DNA from: Kocuria turfanensis | GTDB taxonomy: Bacteria; Actinomycetota; Actinomycetes; Actinomycetales; Micrococcaceae | Length of the DNA: 64,000 nucleotides | Assembly (NCBI RefSeq): GCF_001580365.1 | Contig: NZ_CP014480.1 | Coordinates: 1,737,008 to 1,801,007 of the forward strand | Direction of reading: 5' to 3' | Part shown: piece by piece, positions 16,846 to 24,833 of the stretch | Layout of the letters: each line of letters opens with the position of its first letter | How positions within the stretch are numbered: the stretch's first letter is position 1 | Position numbers and translations under genes: made by a program | Notes under the pieces: generated by a model | The model's database searches: none | What the model was told of the DNA's origin: nothing | The model's input: the letters and a program-made list of their open reading frames with translations, nothing else

Positions 16846-17213
16846 GGCGCGGCGGGCCCGACCGCCTCCGGCTCCTTCTGCCACGGCCACCGCCCGGTGA
16901 TCTCCAGCTCCAGGGACCAGCTGAGGAAGGTGCGCACGAGCACGATGAGCGCCAGCACCCCCACGGACTCGAACGTGGGGGTGATCGCCACGGTCCTGAT
17001 GATGTCCGCGGCCACGAGCAGCTCCAGGCCCAGCAGGATCGAACGGCCCAGCCGCTGCCGGTAGTTCACATAGGTGTCGCGGCCTCCGCCCCGGCGGCCC
17101 AGCAGCTCCCGTCCGGCCAGCAGGGACGCCACCACCGCCCCGATCACGATGGCGACGACCCCGGCGACGTCGACGACCTCCCCGACGAGCTCCATGGACT
17201 CCTGGAAAGACAT
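16842..17213 (-). CDS. DUF1622 family membrane protein
   Basis: A 123-residue membrane protein with three predicted helices: GVVAIVIGAVVASLLAG, LLGLELLVAADIIRTVAI and VGVLALIVLVRTFLSWSLEL. Between them lies a basic loop (RDTYVNYRQRLGRSI) typical of DUF1622 proteins, whose function is unknown. The ATG at 17213 has GGAGG 6 nt upstream; an upstream ATG would add an Arg-rich stretch without a binding site. The last 15 residues are Pro/Glu-rich and cytoplasmic. Its stop codon overlaps that of the condensation-domain gene on the other strand. Confidence 0.75.
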   Translation of the reverse strand: MSFQESMELVGEVVDVAGVVAIVIGAVVASLLAGRELLGRRGGGRDTYVNYRQRLGRSILLGLELLVAADIIRTVAITPTFESVGVLALIVLVRTFLSWSLELEITGRWPWQKEPEAVGPAAP

Positions 17214-17254
17214 CCTGCACCTCCGGTGACTCCGGCGGTCGACGCCGGATCGTG

Positions 17255-17309
17255 TCTGCACTGACTCTGCACTGACTCTGCACTGACTCTGCGCTGGATC
17301 TGCGCTGAA
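17255..17309. repeat. Five 11-bp tandem repeats
   Basis: Three exact copies of TCTGCACTGAC (17255-17287) are followed by TCTGCGCTGGA and TCTGCGCTGAA. The array lies upstream of the DUF1622 gene and about 70 nt before the paaJ operator. The exact copies suggest recent expansion by slippage. No regulatory role is evident. Confidence 0.85.
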
Positions 17310-17375
17310 GACGCCAGGATCTCACGGACGCGGTCTCTGTTGACCCGGCGCGCGCGCTCGTGGGATCGTAAGGTG

Positions 17376-17389
17376 AACGAACGGTCGGT
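17376..17389. promoter_or_regulatory. PaaR-like operator, paaJFH
   Basis: AACGAACGGTCGGT, followed by TATT. It differs from the perfect site at 11312 at two positions and shares the T-A-T-T flank. It lies 58 nt before the paaJ start codon. This is the predicted control point of the thiolase-hydratase-dehydrogenase operon. Confidence 0.7.
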
Positions 17390-17446
17390 TATTGCTGGGC
17401 ACCGTCGCCCGCGACCGGCCCTCCCCGTCGCGACAGGAGTTCTGCC

Positions 17447-18655
17447 ATGTCCTCAACCCCTCAGGCCTTCCTCGTCGGGGGCGCGCGCACCCCCGTGGGC
17501 CGGTACGGCGGCGCGCTCTCGAGCGTGCGCCCGGACGATCTCGCGGCCCTGGTGGTCAAGCACGCGGTCACCGACGCCGGGATCGACCCCCACGACGTCG
17601 ACGAGGTGATCCTGGGCAACGCCAACGGCGCCGGCGAGGAGAACCGCAACGTGGCCCGCATGGCCTGGCTGCTGGCCGGCTTCCCGGACACCGTCCCGGG
17701 CATCACGGTCAACCGGCTGTGCGCCTCGGGCCTGTCCGCGATCATCATGGCCTCGCACATGGTCAAGGCCGGGGCGGCGGACATCGTCGTCGCCGGCGGG
17801 GTGGAGTCCATGTCCCGGGCCCCGTGGGTGATGGAGAAGCCCGCCACGGGCTTCGCCAAGCCGGGCGAGGTCTTCGACACCTCGATCGGCTGGCGCTTCA
17901 CCAACCCGCAGTTCAAGAAGCAGGACAAGATGACCTACTCCATGCCGGAGACGGCCGAGGAGGTCGCCGCCGTGGACGGCATCACCCGCGAGGACGCCGA
18001 CGCGTTCGCCGTCGCCTCCCACGAGAAGGCGATCACCGCGATCGACGCCGGCCGGTTCGCCCCCGAGATCGTGCCGGTGACCGTCACGGGCCGCAAGGGC
18101 GCCGAGACGGTCGTGGACACCGACGAGGGACCCCGCCCGGGCACCACCGCCGAGGTGCTCGCCAAGCTGCGCCCCGTGGTGGCCCACGGCTCGGTCGTCA
18201 CCGCCGGGAACTCCTCCTCCCTCAACGACGGCGCCTCGGCGATCCTGGTGGTCTCCGAGCGGGCCGCCGAGAAGTACGGGCTGGCCGCCCGCGCCCGGAT
18301 CGTGGACGGCGCCTCCGCCGGCGTGGCCCCGGAGATCATGGGCATCGGCCCCGTCCCGGCCACGCAGAAGGTGCTGGAGCGCACCGGGTGGGGCATCGAC
18401 GACCTCGGCGCGGTCGAGCTCAACGAGGCCTTCGCCAGCCAGTCCCTGGCCTGCATCCGCCGCCTCGGCCTCGACGCCGGCACCGTCAACAACGACGGCG
18501 GGGCCATCGCGCTGGGCCACCCGCTGGGCTCCTCGGGTTCCCGGCTGGTCGTGACCCTGCTGGGCCGCATGGAGCGCGAGGGCGCGGACCGCGGTCTGGC
18601 GACCATGTGCGTGGGCGTGGGCCAGGGCACCGCGATGCTCGTGGAGAAGCTCTGA
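17447..18655 (+). CDS. paaJ: 3-oxoadipyl-CoA thiolase
   Basis: A 402-residue thiolase of the PaaJ/PcaF type, which cleaves 3-oxoadipyl-CoA (and 2,3-didehydro-3-oxoadipyl/suberyl-CoA in the phenylacetate pathway) to acetyl-CoA and a shorter acyl-CoA. Signatures are GNANGAGEENRNVARMAWLL, the active-site cysteine in NRLCASGL, TSIGWRFTNPQF, the catalytic histidine in GHPLGSSGSR and the cysteine in MCVGVGQG. It is the first gene of paaJ-paaF-paaH behind a PaaR-like operator. Its stop overlaps the paaF start (TGATG). The ribosome binding site ACAGGAG precedes ATG 17447. Confidence 0.93.
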   Translation: MSSTPQAFLVGGARTPVGRYGGALSSVRPDDLAALVVKHAVTDAGIDPHDVDEVILGNANGAGEENRNVARMAWLLAGFPDTVPGITVNRLCASGLSAIIMASHMVKAGAADIVVAGGVESMSRAPWVMEKPATGFAKPGEVFDTSIGWRFTNPQFKKQDKMTYSMPETAEEVAAVDGITREDADAFAVASHEKAITAIDAGRFAPEIVPVTVTGRKGAETVVDTDEGPRPGTTAEVLAKLRPVVAHGSVVTAGNSSSLNDGASAILVVSERAAEKYGLAARARIVDGASAGVAPEIMGIGPVPATQKVLERTGWGIDDLGAVELNEAFASQSLACIRRLGLDAGTVNNDGGAIALGHPLGSSGSRLVVTLLGRMEREGADRGLATMCVGVGQGTAMLVEKL

Positions 18656-19434
18656 TGGTCGGCCCCAGCGAGATCCTGGGCGGGGAGTTCACCGCCCTGC
18701 GGCTCGAGGAGCGCGAGGACCGCCTGCACGTGGTCCTGGACCGGCCCGCCGTGCGCAACGCCATCGACGCGACCATGGTCGAGGAGCTGCACACCGTGTG
18801 CGGCTACCTGGAGCGGCACCCGAAGATCCTGCTCCTCTCCGGCACCGAGGTGAACGGGAAGGGGGTCTTCGCCTCCGGCGCGGACATCGGCCAGCTGCGC
18901 GAGCGCCGCCGCGACGACGCGCTGCAGGGCATCAACTCCCGGATCTTCGCCCGGATCCACCAGCTGCCCATGCCCGTGATCGCCGCGATCGACGGCTACG
19001 CGCTGGGCGGCGGCGCCGAACTGGCCTACGCGGCGGACTTCCGGATCGCGACCCCGCACCTGCGGATCGGCCAGCCGGAGACGAACCTGGGCATCATCGC
19101 CGCGGCCGGCGGGCTGTGGCGGCTCAAGGAGCTCGTCGGCGAGCCCGTCGCCCTGGACATCCTGCTCGCCGGGCGGATCCTCGACGCCGCCGAGGCCCTG
19201 GAGCTGCACCTGGTCACCGAGCTGCACGAGCCCGCCGAGCTGGTGGGCGCGGCACACGCGCTCGCGGACCGGATCGGCGCCCAGGACCCCCTGGCCGTGC
19301 GCATCTCCAAGCGGGTCTTCGCCGCCCCGCCGTCCGCCCACCCGCACATCGACGAGCTGGCCCAGGCCGTGCTCTTCGAGTCGGAGGCGAAGTTCGACCG
19401 CATGCAGGCCTTCCTGGACCGCAAGAAGAAGTAG
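18655..19434 (+). CDS. paaF: Enoyl-CoA hydratase (2,3-dehydroadipyl-CoA hydratase)
   Basis: A 259-residue crotonase. Both hydratase glutamates are present, in YALGGGAELAYAADF and GQPETNLG, 20 residues apart as in classical enoyl-CoA hydratases. The oxyanion-hole sequence is FASGADIGQL. Position between the 3-oxoadipyl-CoA thiolase and a 3-hydroxyacyl-CoA dehydrogenase indicates hydration of 2,3-dehydroadipyl-CoA in phenylacetate catabolism. ATG 18655 overlaps the paaJ stop by one base, so translation is coupled. The unusual N-terminal 17 residues (MVGPSEILGGEFTALRL) precede the conserved core. Confidence 0.88.
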   Translation: MVGPSEILGGEFTALRLEEREDRLHVVLDRPAVRNAIDATMVEELHTVCGYLERHPKILLLSGTEVNGKGVFASGADIGQLRERRRDDALQGINSRIFARIHQLPMPVIAAIDGYALGGGAELAYAADFRIATPHLRIGQPETNLGIIAAAGGLWRLKELVGEPVALDILLAGRILDAAEALELHLVTELHEPAELVGAAHALADRIGAQDPLAVRISKRVFAAPPSAHPHIDELAQAVLFESEAKFDRMQAFLDRKKK

Positions 19435-19446
19435 GAGCAGCAACCG

Positions 19447-20316
19447 ATGACCGAGAAGCACGCACTGGCCGTCCCCGCCGCCGTCGGCGTCCTGGGCGGA
19501 GGCCGCATGGGCGCGGGCATCGCCCACGCCTTCCTGCTCGCCGGGGCGCAGGTGACCGTCGTGGAGCGCGACGGCCCGGCCGCCGAGGCCGCCCGGGAGC
19601 GGATCGAGCGGGACCTGGCGAAGTCGCTGGAGCGCGGGAGCGTGGACGGCAACCTGGACGAGTGGTCCGAGCGCCTGACCGTGTCCCTGGACTCCGCGGA
19701 CTTCGCCGGGTGCGACCTCGTCGTCGAGGCCGTGCCCGAGTCCTGGGACCTGAAGGTCTCGGCGCTGCAGCAGGTCGAACGGCACCTGGCCGGGACCGCC
19801 TGGCTGGCCACGAACACGTCCTCGCTGTCCGTGGACGGTCTGGCCGGGCAGCTGACCCGCCCCGAGCGGTTCTGCGGCCTGCACTTCTTCAACCCGGTGC
19901 CGGCCTCCAAGCTCGTGGAGGTCGTGGTCTCGGAGCACACCGGCGAGGAGCTCAAGCGGCTGTCGGTGCAGTGGGTCGAGGGCCTGGGCAAGACTCCGGT
20001 GGTGGTCAACGACGCCCCCGGCTTCGCCTCCTCCCGGCTGGGCGTGGCGATCGCCCTCGAGGCCATCCGCATGGTCGAGGAGGGCGTGGCCTCCCCCGCG
20101 GACATCGACAACGCCATGGTCCTGGGCTACAAGTTCCCGGTGGGCCCGCTGGCGCTCACGGACATCGTGGGCCTGGACGTGCGGCTGGGCATCGCGGAGT
20201 ACCTCGAGTCCGAGCTCGGTGAGCGCTTCGCGCCCCCGCAGCTGATGCGGGACATGGTCGCCCGCGGCGAACTGGGCCGCAAGACCGGCAAGGGCTTCTT
20301 CAGCTACGACGGGTAG
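19447..20316 (+). CDS. paaH: 3-hydroxyacyl-CoA dehydrogenase (3-hydroxyadipyl-CoA)
   Basis: A 289-residue dehydrogenase of the PaaH/HbdA type. The NAD motif VGVLGGGRMGAGIAHAFL sits at about residue 12, the catalytic His is in GLHFFNPVPASKLVEVV, and the C-terminal dimer domain spans residues 190-289 (NDAPGFASSRL, KFPVGPLALTDIVGLD, GRKTGKGFFSY). In the phenylacetate pathway this step oxidises 3-hydroxyadipyl-CoA to 3-oxoadipyl-CoA for the thiolase encoded two genes upstream. It begins 12 nt after paaF with AGGAG as binding site and ends the operon. 3-hydroxybutyryl-CoA is a possible second substrate. Confidence 0.9.
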   Translation: MTEKHALAVPAAVGVLGGGRMGAGIAHAFLLAGAQVTVVERDGPAAEAARERIERDLAKSLERGSVDGNLDEWSERLTVSLDSADFAGCDLVVEAVPESWDLKVSALQQVERHLAGTAWLATNTSSLSVDGLAGQLTRPERFCGLHFFNPVPASKLVEVVVSEHTGEELKRLSVQWVEGLGKTPVVVNDAPGFASSRLGVAIALEAIRMVEEGVASPADIDNAMVLGYKFPVGPLALTDIVGLDVRLGIAEYLESELGERFAPPQLMRDMVARGELGRKTGKGFFSYDG

Positions 20317-20463
20317 CGCCCTCGTCCGCACCCGCCGGCTCTGCCCGGGGCCGCTCGGATCCTGCCGGGGCCCGGGCGGAGCCGGTGCCCGCAGGTGCCG
20401 GGGACCAGCGCGGGCGACGTGCCGGAGGAGCGCGTCGTCGGGGGCAGGGCCTACCGTGGGGGC

Positions 20464-21183
20464 ATGGACGCGCAGCCCGGGACCCCGGCCCCGTGGGAGG
20501 GAGCGATCAACGCCCGGCTCCTGGCCGGGGACGTGTGGCGGATGGGCCGCTCGGAGCGGCTCACGCCCGCGGGCTGGCGGGCCGCCGCGGCGGACGGGGT
20601 GCGCACGGTCGTGGACCTGCGCAACGCCGGCGAGCGCCGGCGCCGGCCCACCGATCCGGTGGACGAGCCGGCGGCCCGGGCGGGCATCACCGTCCTGCAC
20701 CGCCCCACGGAGGACCCTGCCCACCCGGAGTTCACGCTCGTGGGCACCCCGTACCTGAACCACCCGCGCGGCTACCGCGACTACCTGCGGCTCTTCCCGG
20801 GCCCGATCGCCGCGGCGGTGCGGGCGGTGGCGACCGCCGAGGGCGCCGTGGTGGTGCACTGCTCGGCCGGGCGGGACCGGACCGGGGTGCTCGCCCTGCT
20901 GCTCCTGGGCCTCGCCGGGGCCTCCCCGGGGCGCCTGCTCGCCGAGGACGAAGCGGCCGCGCGCGGGATCAACGAGTGGCACCGGGTCTCGCCCGTGCCC
21001 CATCCGGTCGAGCGCCACCATCCCGAGGAGGAGCTGGCCGGGCTGCTCGCCGGGCGCCGGGCCGCCCTCGCCGAGCTGGTGGCCGGGCTCGACGCCGAGC
21101 GCTATCTCCGCGAGGCGGGGGTGCCCGCCGGGGAGCTGGCAGCCCTGCGCCGTCGGCTCGGCCACCCCGCCCCCGGCGCCTGA
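20464..21183 (+). CDS. Tyrosine-protein phosphatase (DSP-like, PF13350 type)
   Basis: A 239-residue phosphatase. VVHCSAGRDRTGVLALLLL is the CX5R P-loop with catalytic Cys and Arg, and VVDLRNAGERRRR is the upstream strand-loop of the family that includes MptpB-like lipid/tyrosine phosphatases. The ATG at 20464 is chosen because a -10-like TACCGT ends 6 nt upstream, indicating a leaderless mRNA; an earlier GTG would place that box inside the gene. Substrates (phosphotyrosine, phosphoinositide or others) cannot be told. Its stop codon lies in the first unit of a 13-bp tandem repeat. It lies inside the paa region but has no PaaR-like site. Confidence 0.82.
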   Translation: MDAQPGTPAPWEGAINARLLAGDVWRMGRSERLTPAGWRAAAADGVRTVVDLRNAGERRRRPTDPVDEPAARAGITVLHRPTEDPAHPEFTLVGTPYLNHPRGYRDYLRLFPGPIAAAVRAVATAEGAVVVHCSAGRDRTGVLALLLLGLAGASPGRLLAEDEAAARGINEWHRVSPVPHPVERHHPEEELAGLLAGRRAALAELVAGLDAERYLREAGVPAGELAALRRRLGHPAPGA

Positions 21184-21255
21184 CTCCGATGCCTGACTCC
21201 GGCCCCTGACTCCGGTGCCTGACTCCGGCCCCTGACTCCGGTGCCTAGCTCCGGT
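21178..21255. repeat. Six 13-bp tandem repeats spanning two convergent stop codons
   Basis: Units of the form (G/C)CCTGACTCCGGN run from 21178 to 21255. The first provides the phosphatase stop (TGA, 21181-21183). The last, with GCCTAGCTCC, provides the stop of the minus-strand thioesterase (21245-21247). Alternate units are identical, suggesting duplication of a 26-bp pair. The array may have grown by slippage and could change the C-terminus of the thioesterase among strains. Confidence 0.9.
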
Positions 21256-21649
21256 CCTTGAGGAAGTTCGTGATCCGCACCGTGCACAGCCGGGTGCCGT
21301 CCTCGTGCGCGATCACCACCTCGTGGCAGGTGAGGGAGCGGCCCAGCTGCAGGGCGGTGGCCGTGGCCGTCACGGTGCCGGTGCGGGAGGACCGGTGGTG
21401 GGTGGCGTTGACGTCGACCCCCACGGCCACCTTGCCCATCGTGGACGCGTGGATCACCGCCGCCCAGGAGCCCACGGCCTCCCCGAGCGCCACCATGGCC
21501 CCGCCGTGCAGCAGACCCAGCGACTGCCGGTTGCCTTCCACGGGCATCGTGGCGACCACCCGCTCCGCCGACTGCTCGAGGACGGTGACGCCCATCTTCT
21601 CGTCCAGTTCGCCCAGGACGATCCGCCAGGGCTCGGGGCTCGCGCTCAT
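21245..21649 (-). CDS. Hotdog-fold thioesterase
   Basis: A 134-residue PaaI/YbgC-superfamily hotdog protein. SLGLLHGGAMVALGEAVGS carries the HGG-x-(6)-E pattern of the long helix and active site, and AVGVDVNATHHRS is the following strand. Such enzymes hydrolyse acyl-CoA thioesters. A second, PaaI-like thioesterase is encoded at 26913-27428, so this one may serve a different CoA ester or a menaquinone-type role. It diverges from paaZ, with an operator site between them that could control both. Its stop codon lies in the degenerate last unit of a tandem repeat. Confidence 0.82.
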   Translation of the reverse strand: MSASPEPWRIVLGELDEKMGVTVLEQSAERVVATMPVEGNRQSLGLLHGGAMVALGEAVGSWAAVIHASTMGKVAVGVDVNATHHRSSRTGTVTATATALQLGRSLTCHEVVIAHEDGTRLCTVRITNFLKDRS

Positions 21650-21729
21650 GGCACTCCTCGGTGGCAGGGGACGGGGACCGCAGATTCCCTGTGGTCCCCG
21701 GGTGTGACGTACGTTATCGTGGTCATAAT

Positions 21730-21743
21730 ACCGAACGATCGGT
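21730..21743. promoter_or_regulatory. PaaR-like operator, paaZ
   Basis: ACCGAACGATCGGT matches the perfect site at 11312 except for one central base. It lies 64 nt before the paaZ start and 81 nt from the divergent thioesterase start. CATAAT at 21724-21729 just upstream resembles a -10 box on the plus strand, so bound repressor would cover the transcription start. Confidence 0.75.
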
Positions 21744-21806
21744 CAGGAGGCCGGGGCGGGACCTCCTCCCGGCCCGGCACGCACCCGAGCGAAAGGACCA
21801 CCCACC

Positions 21807-23897
21807 GTGGCAGCACAGACCCAGACCGTCCTCCCCAGCTACCTGCGGGGCCGGTGGTGGACCCCGGAGGACCCGCAGCGGATCACGGAGGTCGCCGACG
21901 CCTCGACCGGCGAGATCGTGGCGCGGGTGTCCACCGACGGCATCGACATCGCCTCCGCGGTGGAGTACGGCCGCACCGTGGGGCAGCACTCCCTCGGGGA
22001 GCTCACCATCCACGAGCGGGCGCTGAAGCTCAAGGAGCTCGCGCAGCACCTCACCGAGCACAAGCAGGAGCTCTACGACCTGTCCTACGCCACCGGCGCC
22101 ACGCTCAAGGACCACTTCTTCGACGTCGACGGCGGCATCAGGACCCTCTTCACGTTCTCCTCCAAGGGCCGGCGCGAGCTGCCCAACGCCAACGTGATCG
22201 TGGACGGCGCCGTGGAGCAGCTCTCGAAGGACGGGTCCTTCCTGGGCGAGCACATCTACACCCGGATGCCCGGCGTGGCCGTGCAGATCAACGCGTTCAA
22301 CTTCCCGGTGTGGGGCTTCCTGGAGAAGTTCGCGCCGGCCTTCCTCGCCGGCATGCCCACCGTGGTCAAGCCCGCGACCCCCACCGGCTACGTCACCGAG
22401 GCCTGCGTGCGTCTGATGGTCGACTCCGGGATCCTGCCCGAGGGCTCGCTGCAGCTGGTCTCCGGATCCGCCCGGGACCTGCTCGACCACCTGGACTACC
22501 GCGACCACGTGGCCTTCACCGGCTCCGCCGGCACCGCGCAGTCGCTGCGCAACCACGACAACGTGGTCAACGGCGGGGTCCGGTTCACCGCCGAGACGGA
22601 CTCCCTCAACGCCGCCGTCCTCGGCCCCGACGCCACCCCGGACACCCCGGAGTTCGAGGCGTTCGTCAAGGCCGTGTTCGTCGAGATCACCGCCAAGGCC
22701 GGGCAGAAGTGCACGGCGATCCGCCGCGTCATCGTCCCGCAGGAGCGCGTGGAGGACGTCGTGGCGGCCGTGGCCCAGCGCGTGCAGCAGCGCGTGGTGA
22801 TCGGCGACCCCCGCACCGAGGGCGTCACCATGGGCGCCCTGGCCTCCAAGGAGCAGCAGTCGGAGGTCCGCAAGGCCGTGGAGCGCCTCGTGGCCGCCGG
22901 CGGCACCGTCCGGCTCGGCGGGCCCGACGCCTCCGTGGGCGGGGCCGACACCGAGGCGGGAGCCTTCTTCCCCGTCACGGTCCTGTCCTTCGACGACCCC
23001 GAGACCCCGGAGGTGCACTTCGTCGAGGCCTTCGGTCCGGTGACCTCCGTGCTCGGCTACACCGACGTCGACGACGCCGTGCGGCTGGCCGCGCTCGGCG
23101 GCGGCTCGCTGGTGGCCACCGTGTGCACGAACGACGGCGCGACCGCCGCCCGGTTCGCCGCCGGCATCGGCTCCCACCACGGGCGCGTGCACTTCCTCAA
23201 CCGCCAGGACGCCAGGACCTCCACCGGCCACGGCTCCCCCATGCCGCACCTGGTCCACGGCGGCCCGGGCCGCGCCGGCGGCGGCGAGGAGCTGGGCGGG
23301 GTGCGCGGCGTCAAGCACTACATGCAGCGCACCGCGATCCAGGGGCCCCCGGACATCCTCACGGCCGTCACCGGCGTGTGGCACCGGGGCGCCGCGGCGA
23401 ACACGGTGACCCGGGAGGCGGTCGAGAGCGGCACCGGCGAGCACCCGTTCCGCAAGTCGCTGGAGACCCTGCGGATCGGCGACCAGTTCGCCTCCGAGCT
23501 GCGCACGGTGACCCTGGAGGACATCACCGAGTTCGCGGAGCGGACCGGGGACACGTTCTACGCGCACACCGACGAGGAGGCGGCCACGGCCAACCCGTTC
23601 TTCCCCCGGCGGGTGGCCCACGGCTACCTGCTGGTCTCCTGGGCGGCCGGGCTGTTCGTGGAGCCCGCCCCGGGGCCCGTGCTGGCCAACTACGGGCTGG
23701 AGAACCTCCGGTTCATCACCCCGGTGACCTACGACGACGCCGTCCGGGTGACCCTGACCGCCAAGCAGATCACTCCGCGCGTGACCGACGAGTACGGGGA
23801 GGTCCGCTGGGACGCGATCCTGCACAACCAGCACGACGAGATCGTGGCGACCTACGACGTGCTGACCCTGGTCGCGAAGACCTGGCCGGTGGCGTGA
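21807..23897 (+). CDS. paaZ: Bifunctional oxepin-CoA hydrolase / 3-oxo-5,6-didehydrosuberyl-CoA semialdehyde dehydrogenase
   Basis: A 696-residue two-domain enzyme that opens the oxepin-CoA ring and oxidises the resulting aldehyde. Residues 1-520 form an aldehyde dehydrogenase: INAFNFPVWGF, VAFTGSAGTAQ and catalytic Cys in TAKAGQKCTAIRR. Residues 540-696 form a MaoC-like hydratase (R-hydratase) domain: EFAERTGDTFYAHTDEEAA with Asp and His, then FFPRRVAHGYLLVSW. Full length and both catalytic sets are intact. The start is GTG 21807, with GAAAGGA 9 nt upstream. It is transcribed alone behind a PaaR-like operator, opposite a thioesterase gene. Confidence 0.94.
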   Translation: MAAQTQTVLPSYLRGRWWTPEDPQRITEVADASTGEIVARVSTDGIDIASAVEYGRTVGQHSLGELTIHERALKLKELAQHLTEHKQELYDLSYATGATLKDHFFDVDGGIRTLFTFSSKGRRELPNANVIVDGAVEQLSKDGSFLGEHIYTRMPGVAVQINAFNFPVWGFLEKFAPAFLAGMPTVVKPATPTGYVTEACVRLMVDSGILPEGSLQLVSGSARDLLDHLDYRDHVAFTGSAGTAQSLRNHDNVVNGGVRFTAETDSLNAAVLGPDATPDTPEFEAFVKAVFVEITAKAGQKCTAIRRVIVPQERVEDVVAAVAQRVQQRVVIGDPRTEGVTMGALASKEQQSEVRKAVERLVAAGGTVRLGGPDASVGGADTEAGAFFPVTVLSFDDPETPEVHFVEAFGPVTSVLGYTDVDDAVRLAALGGGSLVATVCTNDGATAARFAAGIGSHHGRVHFLNRQDARTSTGHGSPMPHLVHGGPGRAGGGEELGGVRGVKHYMQRTAIQGPPDILTAVTGVWHRGAAANTVTREAVESGTGEHPFRKSLETLRIGDQFASELRTVTLEDITEFAERTGDTFYAHTDEEAATANPFFPRRVAHGYLLVSWAAGLFVEPAPGPVLANYGLENLRFITPVTYDDAVRVTLTAKQITPRVTDEYGEVRWDAILHNQHDEIVATYDVLTLVAKTWPVA

Positions 23898-23964
23898 CCA
23901 CCTGACCGGCCCCCGGACCCCCGGCTCGCTGAACTCCGGCCCGCCGGGCCCCCGGGGCTCCCTC

Positions 23965-24127
23965 GAGTCCCCAGCAACGGCGCGATCCCCCACGCAACGG
24001 CGTGGGGGATCGCGCGCGTCCTGGGGGCTCGGCGGGCAGCTGCCCGCAACAGGGGGGACTCGGCGGGCAGTCGCGCGCGACAGTGGGGACTCGGCGGGCG
24101 ACCACCCGCGCCGGTGGGGGCTCGGCG
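23965..24127. repeat. Composite repeat, copy 1: hairpin plus 31-bp tandem units
   Basis: GAGTCCCC at 23965 is followed by a perfect 16-bp stem (GCGCGATCCCCCACGC, loop AACG, 23980-24015). Three 31-bp units follow, each starting GGGG(A/G)CTCGGCGGGC at 24023, 24054 and 24085, with a partial fourth at 24116. Units contain an inner GC-rich inverted repeat such as GCGGGCAGCTGCCCGC. A second copy in the same orientation lies at 24685-24816. Open reading frames across it are repeat artefacts. Confidence 0.88.
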
Positions 24128-24162
24128 ATGGCGGACCGTCGGGCCGTCAGGGCGGTGGGGCG

Positions 24163-24528
24163 TCAGGCCCCCAGGATGCAGAACTCGTTGCCCTCCGGGT
24201 CGGCCAACACCACCCAGGAGTCCGTCCCACGGCGGTCGTCGACCACCTCGGCGCCCAGTTCCACCGCGCGCGCGACCTCCTCCTCGCAGGTGCCGCCCTC
24301 GTCGGGCCGCAGGTCGAGGTGGAGCCGGTTCCACGCCGGGCCCTTGGGCTCCCGGACGCCCTCCGAGAAGAACAGCAGGCGGAAGCCCTCCGGGCTCTCC
24401 AGCCAGCACTCCGTGTCGCCGGGACGGCACTGCCCGCCGAGGGGCCAGCCCAGCAGCCGGTGCCACCACCGGGCCTGGGCGCAGGGGTCCAGCGCGCTGA
24501 CGGTCGTGCGCGACAGTCGTACTCCCAC
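24163..24528 (-). CDS. VOC (glyoxalase/bleomycin-resistance) family protein
   Basis: A 121-residue VOC-superfamily protein with the paired beta-alpha-beta-beta-beta modules: LDPCAQARWWHRLLGWPL in the first, WNRLHLDLRPDEGG at the centre, and VLADPEGNEFCIL at the C-terminus, where a Glu normally binds metal or lines the pocket. It resembles small uncharacterised VOC proteins annotated as glyoxalase-like; the reaction is unknown. The GTG at 24528 has GGGAGG 4 nt upstream; longer in-frame versions would start inside the flanking repeat. The gene is bracketed by two copies of a composite repeat, which is unusual. Confidence 0.78.
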   Translation of the reverse strand: MGVRLSRTTVSALDPCAQARWWHRLLGWPLGGQCRPGDTECWLESPEGFRLLFFSEGVREPKGPAWNRLHLDLRPDEGGTCEEEVARAVELGAEVVDDRRGTDSWVVLADPEGNEFCILGA

Positions 24529-24684
24529 GGTGCCTCCCGGTGCACTGGGTCGGGGCGGGCAGGCCTGCGGCGCGTCCGCCCGGGGACGTGGCACCAGTGC
24601 GCTCGAACGCCTCCCCGCCCTCACCGCGCCACGCCCGGTCGCCCTGTGGCCTTCCCTCGCGCACTCCCCCGCCCCCCTTCCGTC
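24529..24684. other. Intergenic, no gene seen
   Basis: Between the VOC gene and the second composite repeat there is GC-rich DNA with no convincing coding region. It must hold the VOC promoter, reading leftwards, but I cannot place it. The open frames crossing it run into the repeats and lack binding sites. Confidence 0.4.
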
Positions 24685-24816
24685 GAGTCCCCACGAACAG
24701 CGCGATCCCCCACGCAACGGCGTGGGGGATCGCGGGTGATCTGGGGACTCGGCGGGCAACCACCCGCCACCGTGGGGACTCGGCGGGCAACCACCCGCCA
24801 CGATGGGGACTCGGCG
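24685..24816. repeat. Composite repeat, copy 2: hairpin plus 31-bp tandem units
   Basis: Same order and orientation as copy 1: GAGTCCCC at 24685, a 15-bp perfect stem with AACG loop (24701-24734), then 31-bp units starting GGGGACTCGGCGGGCAACCA at 24743 and 24774, and a partial unit at 24805. The two full units are nearly identical to each other and cleaner than those of copy 1. It ends 18 nt before the paaR stop codon, so it may also act as the paaR terminator. Confidence 0.88.
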
Positions 24817-24833
24817 GAGGGCCGACCGGCGGG

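Noticed and set aside
24023..24127. Regularly spaced 31-bp repeats resembling a CRISPR array
   Set aside because: Units are contiguous with no unique spacers, they drift in sequence, and no cas genes are present.
24529..24801. Longer N-terminal extension of the VOC protein
   Set aside because: It would be translated from repeat DNA and has no binding site; the GTG at 24528 has GGGAGG and matches the family length.
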